Positions 44,255 through 53,281 of a stretch of DNA of 64,000 nucleotides are shown one piece after another. The stretch covers positions 1,054,001-1,118,000 of the forward strand of contig NZ_CP109162.1 in assembly GCF_035920445.1 (NCBI RefSeq), read 5' to 3'. Origin of the DNA: Nocardia sp. NBC_01730 (GTDB taxonomy: Bacteria > Actinomycetota > Actinomycetes > Mycobacteriales > Mycobacteriaceae). The position numbers and the translations under genes were made by a program. Within the stretch, counting starts at the first letter, position 1, and each line of letters starts with the position of its first letter. Under the pieces are notes generated by a model. It searched no databases, had not been told where the DNA came from, and saw nothing but the letters and a program-made list of their open reading frames with translations.

Positions 44255-45448
44255 ATGGTGTACTACCGCCAGGTAGGACAGATCCCACCCAAACGACACA
44301 CCCAGTTCCGCACCGGCGGCGGTGCGCTGTACTACGAGGAGTTGGTAGGGGAGGAGGGCTTCTCCAGTGATTCGTCGCTGCTGTACCACCGGCATATCCC
44401 CTCGGCGATCCGGGAAGCGGCGACATGGGAGCCCGGAGACCTTTCGCTGAGTCCCAACCATCCGCTCATCCCGCGGCATTTGCTGTTGCCCGCGCTGTTT
44501 GCGGGTGAGGAGTGGAAGTCGATCGACGTGGTGACGGGTCGTCGACTGGTACTCGGCAACGACGACGTCCGTATCTCCTATGTCGTCGCCGGTACGGAAT
44601 CACCGTTGTACCGCAACGCCATCGGCGACGAGTGTGTGTACGTCGAGTCGGGCGCGGGCCTCGTGGAGACCGTGTTCGGAGCGCTGCCGGTGCGGGAAGG
44701 CGACTACGTCGTCCTGCCCCGGGCGGCCACGCACCGATGGCTACCGGAAACTGGAAACCCGCTGCGCGCCTACGTGATCGAGGCAAACAGTCATATCGCG
44801 CCGCCCAAGCGGTACCTGTCGCGCTTCGGCCAGCTACTCGAACACGCCCCGTACTGCGAACGAGATCTGCACGGCCCCGCCGAGCCGCTGCTGTCGGAGA
44901 AGACCGACGTCGAAGTCCTCGTCAAACACCGGGGACCCAACGGGATCACCGGTACGCGCTATCTGGTGCCGCACCACCCGTTCGACGTTGTCGGCTGGGA
45001 CGGCTGCCTCTACCCGTATACCTTCAATATCTCCGACTTCGAGCCGATCACCGGCCGGGTGCACCAGCCGCCGCCGGTGCATCAGGTGTTCGAGGGGGAC
45101 AAATTCGTCATCTGCAACTTCGTGCCGCGCAAGGTGGACTACCACCCGCTATCGGTGCCGGTGCCGTACTACCACTCGAATGTCGACTCCGACGAAGTGA
45201 TGTTCTATTGCGGCGGCGACTACGAGGCGCGCAAGGGCACCGGAATCGGGCAGGGATCAATATCGCTACACCCGGGCGGGCACGCGCACGGCCCACAGCC
45301 CGGAGCGGTCGAGCGCAGCCTGGGTAAGGAATTCTTCGACGAGCTCGCCGTCATGGTCGACACCTTCCGGCCGCTGCAGCTCGGCGAGGGCGCAATGGCC
45401 TGCGATGACGGCGTCTACGTCGGCAGCTGGTCGCGGGCGAACTCATGA
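44255..45448 (+). CDS. hmgA: Homogentisate 1,2-dioxygenase
   Basis: A 397-residue non-heme iron cupin that opens homogentisate to maleylacetoacetate. Family blocks: VYYRQVGQIPPKRHTQFR at the start, YYHSNVDSDEVMFYCGGDY with the Fe-binding His and acidic ligand, and SLHPGGHAHGPQPG with the last His. ATG 44255 after CGAGGAG. Stop overlaps the next start by ATGA. No maleylacetoacetate isomerase gene is seen between hmgA and fahA; actinomycetes may use a thiol-dependent isomerase elsewhere. Confidence 0.93.
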   Translation: MVYYRQVGQIPPKRHTQFRTGGGALYYEELVGEEGFSSDSSLLYHRHIPSAIREAATWEPGDLSLSPNHPLIPRHLLLPALFAGEEWKSIDVVTGRRLVLGNDDVRISYVVAGTESPLYRNAIGDECVYVESGAGLVETVFGALPVREGDYVVLPRAATHRWLPETGNPLRAYVIEANSHIAPPKRYLSRFGQLLEHAPYCERDLHGPAEPLLSEKTDVEVLVKHRGPNGITGTRYLVPHHPFDVVGWDGCLYPYTFNISDFEPITGRVHQPPPVHQVFEGDKFVICNFVPRKVDYHPLSVPVPYYHSNVDSDEVMFYCGGDYEARKGTGIGQGSISLHPGGHAHGPQPGAVERSLGKEFFDELAVMVDTFRPLQLGEGAMACDDGVYVGSWSRANS

Positions 45449-46278
45449 CCGGACTGCTGGGCGGCCTGGTCGACGATGCCGGACTGTTCCCGCCGACCGC
45501 ATTGAGCATGCCCGAAGCGGTCGCGCGGCACAGGGCCGACAGCCTCGCGGCCAATCCGGTACTGACGCACCGATTCCTGTGCCCGGCGAGCCGTATCGGC
45601 GAACTGCGCGCCCAACTCGAAATCGGCGACCGCATTCGCGTCGGCCTAATCGCGGACAAAGGCATGTCCGGACTGGCCACCGTGCTGTCGGACATAGCAG
45701 CCGACCCGGCTTTCGATTTGGCGCTGATCGAGTTCCCACTCGCCGCGGCGAACGCACCGGTGGCGGAGGCGGTCGCCCAGCTGCCGGACCGCGTGCCGAT
45801 TTTCGTCGAGCCCGCGGCCTACTCCGACATCGCCGACCTCGCCCCCGAACTGGCACGGCTCGGCGTCGGCCTGAAGCTCCGTTGCGGCGGCATTCGGCCG
45901 GAATTGTTCCCCTCGGCGCCCGCACTGGCGGAGGCACTGGTCGCCGCTGCTGGAGCGGGCGTTCCCGTGAAAGCCACCGCCGGTTTGCATCACGCGGTTC
46001 GTTACACCGATGAGCGGACCGGATTCACCCACCACGGATTCCTGAATCTGGTGCTCGCCGCCGCGGCCGCCGCCGGGGGCACGGACGCAGGAGCGATCGA
46101 GGCCACCTTGCTGACCGACGACTCCCTGCGGTTGGTGCGCACGGCCACCACCCTGGATGCCGCGGCCATCACGGCCACACGCAGCCTGCTCACCAGCTAC
46201 GGATCGTGCAGCACGACCATCCCGGTGGCCGAGGCCCAGGCCTTCGGACTTATTGACACGGAAAGGGTTTCACAATGA
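45445..46278 (+). CDS. Unknown protein between hmgA and fahA
   Basis: A 277-residue soluble protein locked into the operon by ATGA overlaps on both sides. It is Ala-rich with alternating strands and helices, and blocks such as PIFVEPAAYSDIADLAPELA, LGVGLKLRCGGIRPELFPSA and KATAGLHHAVRYTDERTGFT suggest a TIM-barrel-like fold. I do not recognise its function. In this position it may supply the missing maleylacetoacetate isomerisation or an accessory step. Confidence 0.75.
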   Translation: MTGLLGGLVDDAGLFPPTALSMPEAVARHRADSLAANPVLTHRFLCPASRIGELRAQLEIGDRIRVGLIADKGMSGLATVLSDIAADPAFDLALIEFPLAAANAPVAEAVAQLPDRVPIFVEPAAYSDIADLAPELARLGVGLKLRCGGIRPELFPSAPALAEALVAAAGAGVPVKATAGLHHAVRYTDERTGFTHHGFLNLVLAAAAAAGGTDAGAIEATLLTDDSLRLVRTATTLDAAAITATRSLLTSYGSCSTTIPVAEAQAFGLIDTERVSQ

Positions 46279-47480
46279 CCACCACCTGGGCGCCGGTACC
46301 CGAGGGCTCCGGCTTCGGAATCGACAACCTGCCCTACGGAGTCTTCTCGCCATCGGGCGAAGTTGCCCGCGTCGGAGTCCGGATCGGCGATCATGTGCTC
46401 GATCTACGGGCGGCTCTGGGCGACCAGGTATTCGAAAGCGCTTCGTTGAACGACTTCATGGCTTGTGGGCGGGAATTCTGGACAGCGACCCGCCGTCGGA
46501 TCATCGACTTGCTCACCGACCCGATGCAACGAGACCGCGCGGCCGAGATATTGCATCCGGTGGACCAGGTCGGACTGCACCTACCGATAGAGGTAGCCGA
46601 TTACGTCGATTTCTATGCCAGCGAGCACCATGCCACCAACCTGGGCACCATGTTTCGCCCGGATTCGGCTGCGCTGCTGCCGAATTGGAAGCATCTACCG
46701 GTCGGCTACCACGGCCGGGCGGGCACGGTCATCGCCTCCGGCGTTTCGGTGATTCGTCCCCGGGGGCAGCGCAAGGCTCCGTCGGATCCGGTGCCGATGT
46801 TCGGGCCGTCGGCGCGCCTCGATATCGAAGTCGAGGTCGGCTATGTGGTCGGCGCACCGAGCAAACTGGGAAAGCCGGTGTCCACCGAGGATTTCGCCGA
46901 CCATGTCTTCGGTGTGTGCCTGGTCAACGACTGGTCGGCCCGCGATATCCAAGCCTGGGAATACGTACCGCTCGGGCCGTTCCTTGGCAAGTCGTTCGCC
47001 ACCTCGATCTCGCCATGGATCGTTCCGTTGGAAGCACTGGCCGCCGCGCGGGTACCGACGCCGCCACAGGATCCGAAACCGTTGCCGTATCTCGCGGAGT
47101 CGGAGCCATGGGGACTGGATCTACGGCTGGAATTCGCGCTGAACGGGCACACGGTGTCTCGGCCGCCGTACGCGCAGATGTATTGGTCTCCGGCGCAGAT
47201 GCTCGCGCACATGACGGTCAACGGTGCGAGCCTGCGTACGGGTGATCTGTTCGCTTCGGGCACGGTGTCCGGACCGGCTGTGGATCAGCGCGGTTCGCTG
47301 ATCGAACTCACCTGGAACGGAACCGAGCCGGTGCGCCTGCCCGATGGCGGCACCCGTACCTTCCTGGAAGATGGCGATATCGTGACGCTGCGCGGATCTG
47401 CCCCCGGTCCTTCCGGTGCGCTGATCAGCCTCGGCGAGGTCACCGCCCGCATTCAACCGCCGGAAGCGGCGGGTTCCTGA
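46275..47480 (+). CDS. fahA: Fumarylacetoacetase
   Basis: A 401-residue fumarylacetoacetase giving fumarate and acetoacetate. N-terminal SH3-like part, then DYVDFYASEHHATNLGTMF, the metal/substrate motif of true FAH; DIEVEVGYVVG (Glu pair), VNDWSARDIQAWEY and GTVSGP. Full length for the family. ATG 46275 overlaps the previous gene by four bases. Last gene of the homogentisate operon; a hairpin follows. Confidence 0.95.
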   Translation: MTTTWAPVPEGSGFGIDNLPYGVFSPSGEVARVGVRIGDHVLDLRAALGDQVFESASLNDFMACGREFWTATRRRIIDLLTDPMQRDRAAEILHPVDQVGLHLPIEVADYVDFYASEHHATNLGTMFRPDSAALLPNWKHLPVGYHGRAGTVIASGVSVIRPRGQRKAPSDPVPMFGPSARLDIEVEVGYVVGAPSKLGKPVSTEDFADHVFGVCLVNDWSARDIQAWEYVPLGPFLGKSFATSISPWIVPLEALAAARVPTPPQDPKPLPYLAESEPWGLDLRLEFALNGHTVSRPPYAQMYWSPAQMLAHMTVNGASLRTGDLFASGTVSGPAVDQRGSLIELTWNGTEPVRLPDGGTRTFLEDGDIVTLRGSAPGPSGALISLGEVTARIQPPEAAGS

Positions 47481-47496
47481 CGCATTGTTCTGTGCG

Positions 47497-47534
47497 GCGG
47501 CGGGTACCGCGAGTCAGTCCGTAGTACCCGCCGC
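47497..47534. terminator. hairpin between fahA and tetR
   Basis: GCGGCGGGTAC and GTACCCGCCGC form a perfect 11-bp stem around a 16-base loop. It sits between convergent fahA and the TetR gene, whose stop codon is in the loop. Likely bidirectional terminator. Confidence 0.6.
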
Positions 47535-48110
47535 TGATGCCGCGAGTCCACGGATAGCCTGGTCGACGAGCCGCTCCGCAAGCGAATCGTCCAGCGGGCC
47601 GGTACCGAAGAGCAAGTGAAAGTAGATCGGCGCGTAGATCATCTCGGCCGCATCGCCCGGTTCGATGTCGGAACGGAACACGCCCTCGTCGACCCCTCGG
47701 CGAATCAGCTTGTCCACCGCGGCGTATCGGTCGTTCCAGAACCGGGTCTTGAAATCGGCGAGGGTCGCCGGGTCGTACTGTCCCTCGGCAATGATCTGGG
47801 CGATCAGCCGCCCTTGCGGTCCGGCGTACCGCGCGACCAGTGACTTCACATGGGTTTCGAGGGCCTTGCGGACCGGAAGATCATCCGGGATGCGGACCTG
47901 TGGCAGATGCCCCTCCATGAAGGCGTCTATGACCACGGCGGCCTTGTTGGGCCACCACCGGTAGATGGTCGCCTTGCTGACCTTCGCCCGCTTGGCGATC
48001 ATCTCGATGGTCAGCTTCTGGACGGTGGTCGCCCGTCTCCGATCCCGGACCAGTAGGTCCATGGTTGCGTCCAGGATCGCCTGTCGACTCGATTCGCTTC
48101 GTACAGCCAC
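47514..48110 (-). CDS. TetR-family regulator of cluster C
   Basis: A 198-residue TetR repressor: HTH (IEMIAKRAKVSKATIYRWWP) followed by a TetR_C-type ligand domain. GTG 48110. It diverges from the FAH-family gene at 48214. Palindromes with ACGAAACG or ATACGATACG at its own promoter and three promoters further right suggest it controls all of cluster C. Confidence 0.9.
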   Translation of the reverse strand: MAVRSESSRQAILDATMDLLVRDRRRATTVQKLTIEMIAKRAKVSKATIYRWWPNKAAVVIDAFMEGHLPQVRIPDDLPVRKALETHVKSLVARYAGPQGRLIAQIIAEGQYDPATLADFKTRFWNDRYAAVDKLIRRGVDEGVFRSDIEPGDAAEMIYAPIYFHLLFGTGPLDDSLAERLVDQAIRGLAASAAGTTD

Positions 48111-48167
48111 AAGTGGATGTTATCCCGAATCCATTGTCAAACACGGTATTGGCATGGTTCTATGTTC

Positions 48168-48190
48168 CGTATACGATACGAAACGTTTCG
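48168..48190. promoter_or_regulatory. double palindrome, TetR/FAH promoter
   Basis: CGTATACG (48168-48175) and CGAAACGTTTCG (48179-48190) are adjoining palindromes in the divergent promoter. ATACGATACG (48171-48180) recurs in reverse orientation at 55796-55805. Likely TetR operator. Confidence 0.6.
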
Positions 48191-48213
48191 GATGACATAG
48201 AGGGTGGTTAGCA

Positions 48214-49233
48214 ATGAAGCTCAGCCGAATCTCCCGTTCGACGCCGGACGGTGACCAAACCAGACTCGTAGCGGTCGAACCCGACCGGGATCGAGTGGTG
48301 GATCTGGCCCAGGCGTACCGCATCGGCCGTCAGCGCGGGTCGGCGTCCAGCGCGGCCGCGCAGAGGCTAGCGGCTGCGTACTTCCCGTCGAGCATGGCCG
48401 CCGCGATCGCGGCCGGTCCGGTATTCCTCGAGGCCGCGCATTGGGCGGTGGATCAGGCGGGTGACGATGCGTCGCTGCCGATCGGTGAGGTCGACTGGCA
48501 GCCCGCTGTCGATCCGCCGGTGATCCGCGACGGTCTGACCTTCCCGCTGCATATGAAGCAGTTCCACGAAAAGGTCGGCGGTGGTCTGCCGAACCCGCAG
48601 CTGTTCAAGACCCCCGGCTACTTCAAGGGGTCCACCGGCGTGGTCTACGGGCACGACCAGGAGGTGCCGTACCCGGGCTACTCCGAATTCGTCGATTACG
48701 AACTCGAAATCGGGTTGATCGTCGGGGGCTGCGGCAGCAACCTCACGCCCGACGAGGCGCAGGCCAAGCTGTTCGGTCTCACCATCTTCAACGACTTCAG
48801 CGCCCGCGATGTGCAGGGTTCCGAAATGGGTATGGGTATGGGACCGCAGAAGTGCAAGGACTTCGCCTACGGCATCGGCCCGTGGATCACGACGATCGAT
48901 GAGATCCAGGACTTCGACGCCATCACCGGCTCCGTCCGCGTCAATGGCGAGGAGTGGACCAGCACCAAGGCCGAAGGCATGATCTACACCCCCGCCGAAA
49001 TGCTGGCATATGTCTCTATCGGCGACAACCTGCAGCCGGGCGATCTCATCGGCTCGGGCACGCTGCCCAATGGCTCCGGCCTCGAAATCGACAAGAAGCT
49101 GCGGCCGGGCGATATCGTCGAACTCGAGATCAGCGGTGTCGGTGTCCTGCGCAACCGCCTGAGTGCCGAACCCGCGACAGCGCCGTGGTGGCCGGAGCCG
49201 CGTCCGTATCCCTTCGGTGCGGCCACAGTCTGA
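48214..49233 (+). CDS. FAH-family hydrolase
   Basis: A 339-residue FAH-fold protein: FVDYELEIGLIVGG (Glu pair), IFNDFSARDVQGSEM, GDLIGSGTLPNGSGLE. Close to the group that includes the gene at 31676 in arrangement. First gene of the operon with cupin, acetoacetyl-CoA synthetase and a second FAH-family gene. Probably hydrolyses a ring-cleavage product. Confidence 0.88.
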   Translation: MKLSRISRSTPDGDQTRLVAVEPDRDRVVDLAQAYRIGRQRGSASSAAAQRLAAAYFPSSMAAAIAAGPVFLEAAHWAVDQAGDDASLPIGEVDWQPAVDPPVIRDGLTFPLHMKQFHEKVGGGLPNPQLFKTPGYFKGSTGVVYGHDQEVPYPGYSEFVDYELEIGLIVGGCGSNLTPDEAQAKLFGLTIFNDFSARDVQGSEMGMGMGPQKCKDFAYGIGPWITTIDEIQDFDAITGSVRVNGEEWTSTKAEGMIYTPAEMLAYVSIGDNLQPGDLIGSGTLPNGSGLEIDKKLRPGDIVELEISGVGVLRNRLSAEPATAPWWPEPRPYPFGAATV

Positions 49234-49247
49234 GAGGAAACGCCCCA

Positions 49248-49823
49248 ATGAGTGAGAACACTGCGATTCCGCCCGTTCGTCGGATCGTGACGGGTCACGA
49301 CGAGAACGGCCGATCGATCATTGTGAGTGTCGGCGATTGCCCGAATGTCTTTGTATCCGAGGATATTCCGGGCTTCGGTGCGAGTGTCGCCTGGCTCACC
49401 GAGCCCGGCGATATCTCCAATGCCGGCAACGAGGATACGGCCACCGCCGATACGCAGGTGCCCATGTACCCCAAGGTCGGTGGCAGCATCTTCCGGATCG
49501 CTACCTTCCCGCCGGATGCCGCCTACAGCGACCAGGCGGCGCAGACGATGTTCAGTGAGTTCGGCGGCGAGCACGCCCGCGCTGCGTCGGAGAAGGATTC
49601 GCGGCACTTCTGGTTCCATCGCACCGACTCCCTCGACTACGGCATCGTGCTCGACGGTGAGGTCTGGCTGATGACCGACGAGGGTGAGTGCTTGATGAAA
49701 CCCGGCGACGTTGTCGTCCAGCGTGGCACCAGCCATTCGTGGTCCAACCGCAGCGACAAGCCGTGCCGGATGGCGTTCATCCTGCTCGGTTCGCTGCCGC
49801 TGTTCGACGAGGCGCGGCCGTGA
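49248..49823 (+). CDS. Cupin-domain protein
   Basis: A 191-residue protein with a C-terminal cupin (LDYGIVLDGEVWLMTDEGEC, GDVVVQRGTSHSWSNRSDKP), the form seen in small cupins beside FAH-family genes. HSW and Glu residues could hold a metal. ATG 49248; its stop overlaps the ligase start (GTGA). Likely an isomerase or decarboxylase of a pathway intermediate. Confidence 0.82.
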   Translation: MSENTAIPPVRRIVTGHDENGRSIIVSVGDCPNVFVSEDIPGFGASVAWLTEPGDISNAGNEDTATADTQVPMYPKVGGSIFRIATFPPDAAYSDQAAQTMFSEFGGEHARAASEKDSRHFWFHRTDSLDYGIVLDGEVWLMTDEGECLMKPGDVVVQRGTSHSWSNRSDKPCRMAFILLGSLPLFDEARP

Positions 49824-51766
49824 CCAGTGATGTGGTGTGGCGGCCCAGCTCGGAGCGTGTGGCCGCCGCGGAGGTGACCCGCTTCCGGGCGGGTTTGCCC
49901 CCCGAACTCCGGGATGCCGAGTACCTGGATCTGTGGCGCTGGTCGACCGAACATCCGGACCGGTTCTGGCTGGCCATGGCCGACTTCGAGGATGTCCGGC
50001 TGGGCGGCGCACCGACCGGTCCGGTCGCTCCGGACGAAATGATCGGTGGCGCTTGGTTTCCGGGCCGCACCGTCAACTACGCCGAGCACATGCTGCGCAA
50101 GGCCCCCGAGACTGCGCTGATAATTGTGGACGACGACAACCGGTCGCATGCCGTGTCGCGCGCCGAGCTGCACCGGCAGGTCGCGGCCCTGGCCGCGGCG
50201 CTGCGGTCGATGGGCGTGCTGCCCGGTGACCGGGTGGCCGCGGTACTGCCCAACCGATCCGAGGCCGTGGTCGCGCTGCTCGCGTGTGCGGCGGTCGGTG
50301 CCATCTGGTCGGTGTGTTCGCCGGAATTCGGCACCAGTGCAATCGTCTCCCGCTTCGCTCAACTGAGCCCGCGGGTACTCATCGCCGCGGACGGCTACCG
50401 GCACGGTGGGCGCGAGCACGAGCGAGCCGCCGAAATGACCGAGGTGGCAGCCGAATTGCCGGATCTCGAGCACGTGATCTGGGTGGATGAACTGCGTCCG
50501 GGGCAACGGCCCGCCTTCGATGTTCCGGTGCGAACCTGGGCTGCCGTCACCGACGCAGACATCGAACTTCAATGTACCGATGTGCCGTTCGAGCATCCGC
50601 TGTGGGTGCTGTTCTCTTCCGGCACAACGGGAATCCCCAAGGGCATCGTGCACGGCCACGGCGGTGTGCTGTTGGAGCATCTGAAGATGCTGCGCATCCA
50701 CAGCGATGTGCGGGCGGGCGATCACTATATGAACGTCGCCAGCACGGCCTGGGTGGTCTGGAACATGCTGGTCTCCGGCCTGGGCGTCGGCGCGACGGTG
50801 GTGCTGCTCGACGGTAGCCCGGTCCGGCCCGAACTGGGCCGCGTCTGGCAGGTCGCGGCCGAACACGACGTCGACGTCATGGGACTCAGCGCTGGCTATA
50901 TCCACGCCTGCCTGAAGGCGGGCGTGCAGCCACCCCAAAGCCGGTTGCGCACGCTCCAGGTGACCGGATCACCGCTGTCGGAAGCCGGATTCGATTGGGT
51001 CTACGAGCATTTCGACGATATGTGGCTGTCATCGATGAGCGGTGGCACCGACATCTGTTCCATCTTCGTCGGCGGCGTCCCGGAACTGCCGGTTCGCAAG
51101 CCGCGACTACAGGCACCGGCGCTCGGTGTCGCGGTCGCCGCATGGGACGCTGACGGTAATCCAGTGGCGGGGGAGCAGGGCGAACTGGTCGTCACCAAGC
51201 CGATGCCGTCCATGCCGCTGCGATTCTGGAACGACCCGGACAACAGGCGTTGCCTGGCCAGCTACTTCGAGATGTTCCCCGGCATCTGGCGGCACGGCGA
51301 TTTCATCGAATTCGACGCTGACGGCAGTTCGGTGATCCACGGGCGTTCGGATTCGACATTGAACCGCCAGGGCATCCGGATCGGATCGGCGGAGATCTAC
51401 CGTGTCGTCGAGGATTTCCCCGAGGTGCGGGAATCCCTGATCGTGGGAGCCGAACTCGGCGCTGACGACTACGACATGGTGTTGTTCGTGGTGGCGATCG
51501 ACGGTGTGGATCACGAGGCACTGCGGCCTCGGATCGCGGAAGCGCTGCGTACCTTGCTGTCGCCGCGGCATGTACCCGACGACATCGTGTTCATGCGCGC
51601 CATCCCGCACACGCGGACCGGGAAGAAGCTGGAGGTCCCCGTCAAGCGCATGCTCCAGGGCGCGGCCCTGACGGATGTCGTGGACCTGGGCGCGGTGGAC
51701 GACAGCGGCTTGCTGCGGGAATACGAGGACTTCGCACGCCGGCGACACACTCTGGAGACAGTATGA
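49820..51766 (+). CDS. Acetoacetyl-CoA synthetase
   Basis: A 648-residue AMP-forming ligase of the acetoacetate-CoA type. N-terminal WRPSSERVAAAEVTRFRA and RTVNYAEHML, then A3 LFSSGTTGIPKGI, SGGTDICSIFVGG, GRSDSTLNRQGIRIGSAEIY and C-terminal HTRTGKKLEVPVKR. It could activate the acetoacetate released by FahA of the adjoining cluster, sending it to thiolase. GTG 49820. Confidence 0.9.
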   Translation: MTSDVVWRPSSERVAAAEVTRFRAGLPPELRDAEYLDLWRWSTEHPDRFWLAMADFEDVRLGGAPTGPVAPDEMIGGAWFPGRTVNYAEHMLRKAPETALIIVDDDNRSHAVSRAELHRQVAALAAALRSMGVLPGDRVAAVLPNRSEAVVALLACAAVGAIWSVCSPEFGTSAIVSRFAQLSPRVLIAADGYRHGGREHERAAEMTEVAAELPDLEHVIWVDELRPGQRPAFDVPVRTWAAVTDADIELQCTDVPFEHPLWVLFSSGTTGIPKGIVHGHGGVLLEHLKMLRIHSDVRAGDHYMNVASTAWVVWNMLVSGLGVGATVVLLDGSPVRPELGRVWQVAAEHDVDVMGLSAGYIHACLKAGVQPPQSRLRTLQVTGSPLSEAGFDWVYEHFDDMWLSSMSGGTDICSIFVGGVPELPVRKPRLQAPALGVAVAAWDADGNPVAGEQGELVVTKPMPSMPLRFWNDPDNRRCLASYFEMFPGIWRHGDFIEFDADGSSVIHGRSDSTLNRQGIRIGSAEIYRVVEDFPEVRESLIVGAELGADDYDMVLFVVAIDGVDHEALRPRIAEALRTLLSPRHVPDDIVFMRAIPHTRTGKKLEVPVKRMLQGAALTDVVDLGAVDDSGLLREYEDFARRRHTLETV

Positions 51767-52734
51767 GCAACGATGTCAGCTTTCACATCGGCACCTTCGC
51801 AGACGGAGACCAGCCGCCGTATCCGGGAATCGTCGTGGCCGGGCGCGTGTACGACACCCGCACAGTCCTGCCACATACGTCGACGGCGGCGATGCTTCGC
51901 GACTGGGAGCCCGTCCTGCGATCCTTGCAGGACTTCGCGAACACGGTGACCGGCGACGGCCGTCCGGTGGAGGAATTGCGCGTGCTCGCGCCGGTGCAAC
52001 AGCCGGGGCAGATCTTCGCGGCGGGCGCCAACTACCGCGAGCACATCATCCAGATCACGGTCGCCCACCGCATCGGAACCCCCGGCGCGTCCGAGGCAGA
52101 ACTGCGTGAGCAGGCAGCCCGGGAGACCGACGAGCGGGCCGCCCATGGCGACCCTTATGTCTGGGTCGGCGTGCCGACAGCCATCAGTGGTGCCTATGAC
52201 GACGTGATTCTGCCGTCCGTGGGCGAAAACCACGACTGGGAACTGGAACTCGGCGTGATCATCGGATGCCGGACTCGCGATGTCGGCGTGGCCGAGGCCA
52301 TCGACTCGGTCGCCGGATACACCATCTGCAACGACCTGACCACGCGGAGTCTGGTGCCCCGCAGCGATATTCCGATGATGGGCACCGATTGGATGCGGGC
52401 GAAGAACGCGCCCACCTTCTATCCGACCGGGCCGTATCTCACCCCGGCGAAATTCGTGTCGGACCCGCTCGATCTGGAGATCACCCTGCACCTCAACGGC
52501 GACCTGATGCAGAAGAGCTCGACGAGCGACATGCTGTTCGGCCCCGCGCAGCTGATCTCCTATATCTCCCGCTACACCACGCTCGAGCCGGGCGACATGG
52601 TCATCACCGGTTCACCCGCGGGCAACGGCTCACACCATGGGCGGTTCCTGCGCGCGGGGGACGTGATGGAGGCCGAGATCACCGGCCTCGGAAAGCAGCG
52701 CACCGTCTGCCGATCTGCCTCCACCCAGGGCTGA
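51763..52734 (+). CDS. FAH-family hydrolase
   Basis: A 323-residue FAH-fold protein of the longer 2-hydroxyhepta-diene-dioate isomerase-like group: HDWELELGVIIGC, TICNDLTTRSLVPR, GDMVITGSPAGNGSHHGRF. Overlaps the ligase by ATGA. A strong terminator follows at 52749. Likely acts on a meta-cleavage product with the dioxygenase at 53282. Confidence 0.88.
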   Translation: MSNDVSFHIGTFADGDQPPYPGIVVAGRVYDTRTVLPHTSTAAMLRDWEPVLRSLQDFANTVTGDGRPVEELRVLAPVQQPGQIFAAGANYREHIIQITVAHRIGTPGASEAELREQAARETDERAAHGDPYVWVGVPTAISGAYDDVILPSVGENHDWELELGVIIGCRTRDVGVAEAIDSVAGYTICNDLTTRSLVPRSDIPMMGTDWMRAKNAPTFYPTGPYLTPAKFVSDPLDLEITLHLNGDLMQKSSTSDMLFGPAQLISYISRYTTLEPGDMVITGSPAGNGSHHGRFLRAGDVMEAEITGLGKQRTVCRSASTQG

Positions 52735-52748
52735 TCGGGGGCGAGCGC

Positions 52749-52791
52749 ACCGAGGGCCCGACCGCAGTACCACCGCGGTCGGGCCCTCGGT
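52749..52791. terminator. strong hairpin terminator
   Basis: A perfect 17-bp stem (arm ACCGAGGGCCCGACCGC) with a 9-base loop, 15 bases after the FAH gene stop. The GC-rich stem without a long T run is typical of actinomycete terminators. Confidence 0.85.
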
Positions 52792-52867
52792 CGATGCCGC
52801 CGGGGCATCCAGTGCTCGGCCCCCGGCGGCACCGAAGCTTCCAATGCGGCAACTGAAGAAGATTTGG

Positions 52868-52990
52868 TCAGACGGTGCTGCCGCCGTCGCCGAGCAGCGT
52901 GCTGCCCGTCATGAAGGCGCCGACAGATCCGATGCGCAGGAGAGGACGACGCGGGCGATGTCGTCGGGAATACCGGGCGGCCACAGACCC
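52868..52990 (-). pseudogene. SDR C-terminal scrap
   Basis: Leftward reading gives GIPDDIARVVLSCASDLSA, then after a one-base slip FMTGSTLLGDGGSTV and stop. This is the end of a classical short-chain dehydrogenase. Nothing of the Rossmann or catalytic part is present. Confidence 0.75.
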
Positions 52991-53069
52991 CACACATCCC
53001 GCGCGCCGAGTTCTTTATCGACGCGAGCGCATCCGCACGCGCTTCAGCAGCAGTGCGCTACCCACGTCG

Positions 53070-53267
53070 ATGGACAGCGCGGACCTATCGGCGGACGAGA
53101 GGGCTACCCTGACGCTCGCGGTGATGGATGGCCTGCGCATCCAATCCCTGCTCGATCCGTCTGGGGAAACCCTCGGGCTGCTCGAGGTGATCATGAAACT
53201 TGTTGTAACGCCTTGGGATCCGAAAAGGGCGGGGGCAGCTGGAAATTCGCTGCCTCCCGCCCGCTGA
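53070..53267 (+). pseudogene. TetR regulator C-terminal scrap
   Basis: The frame reads SADERATLTLAVMDGLRIQS then LLDPSGETLGLLEVIMKLVV, the ligand-domain end of a TetR protein. No HTH upstream; the sequence joins the SDR scrap in the opposite direction. Remnant. Confidence 0.6.
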
Positions 53268-53281
53268 CCGGGCCCGATATC

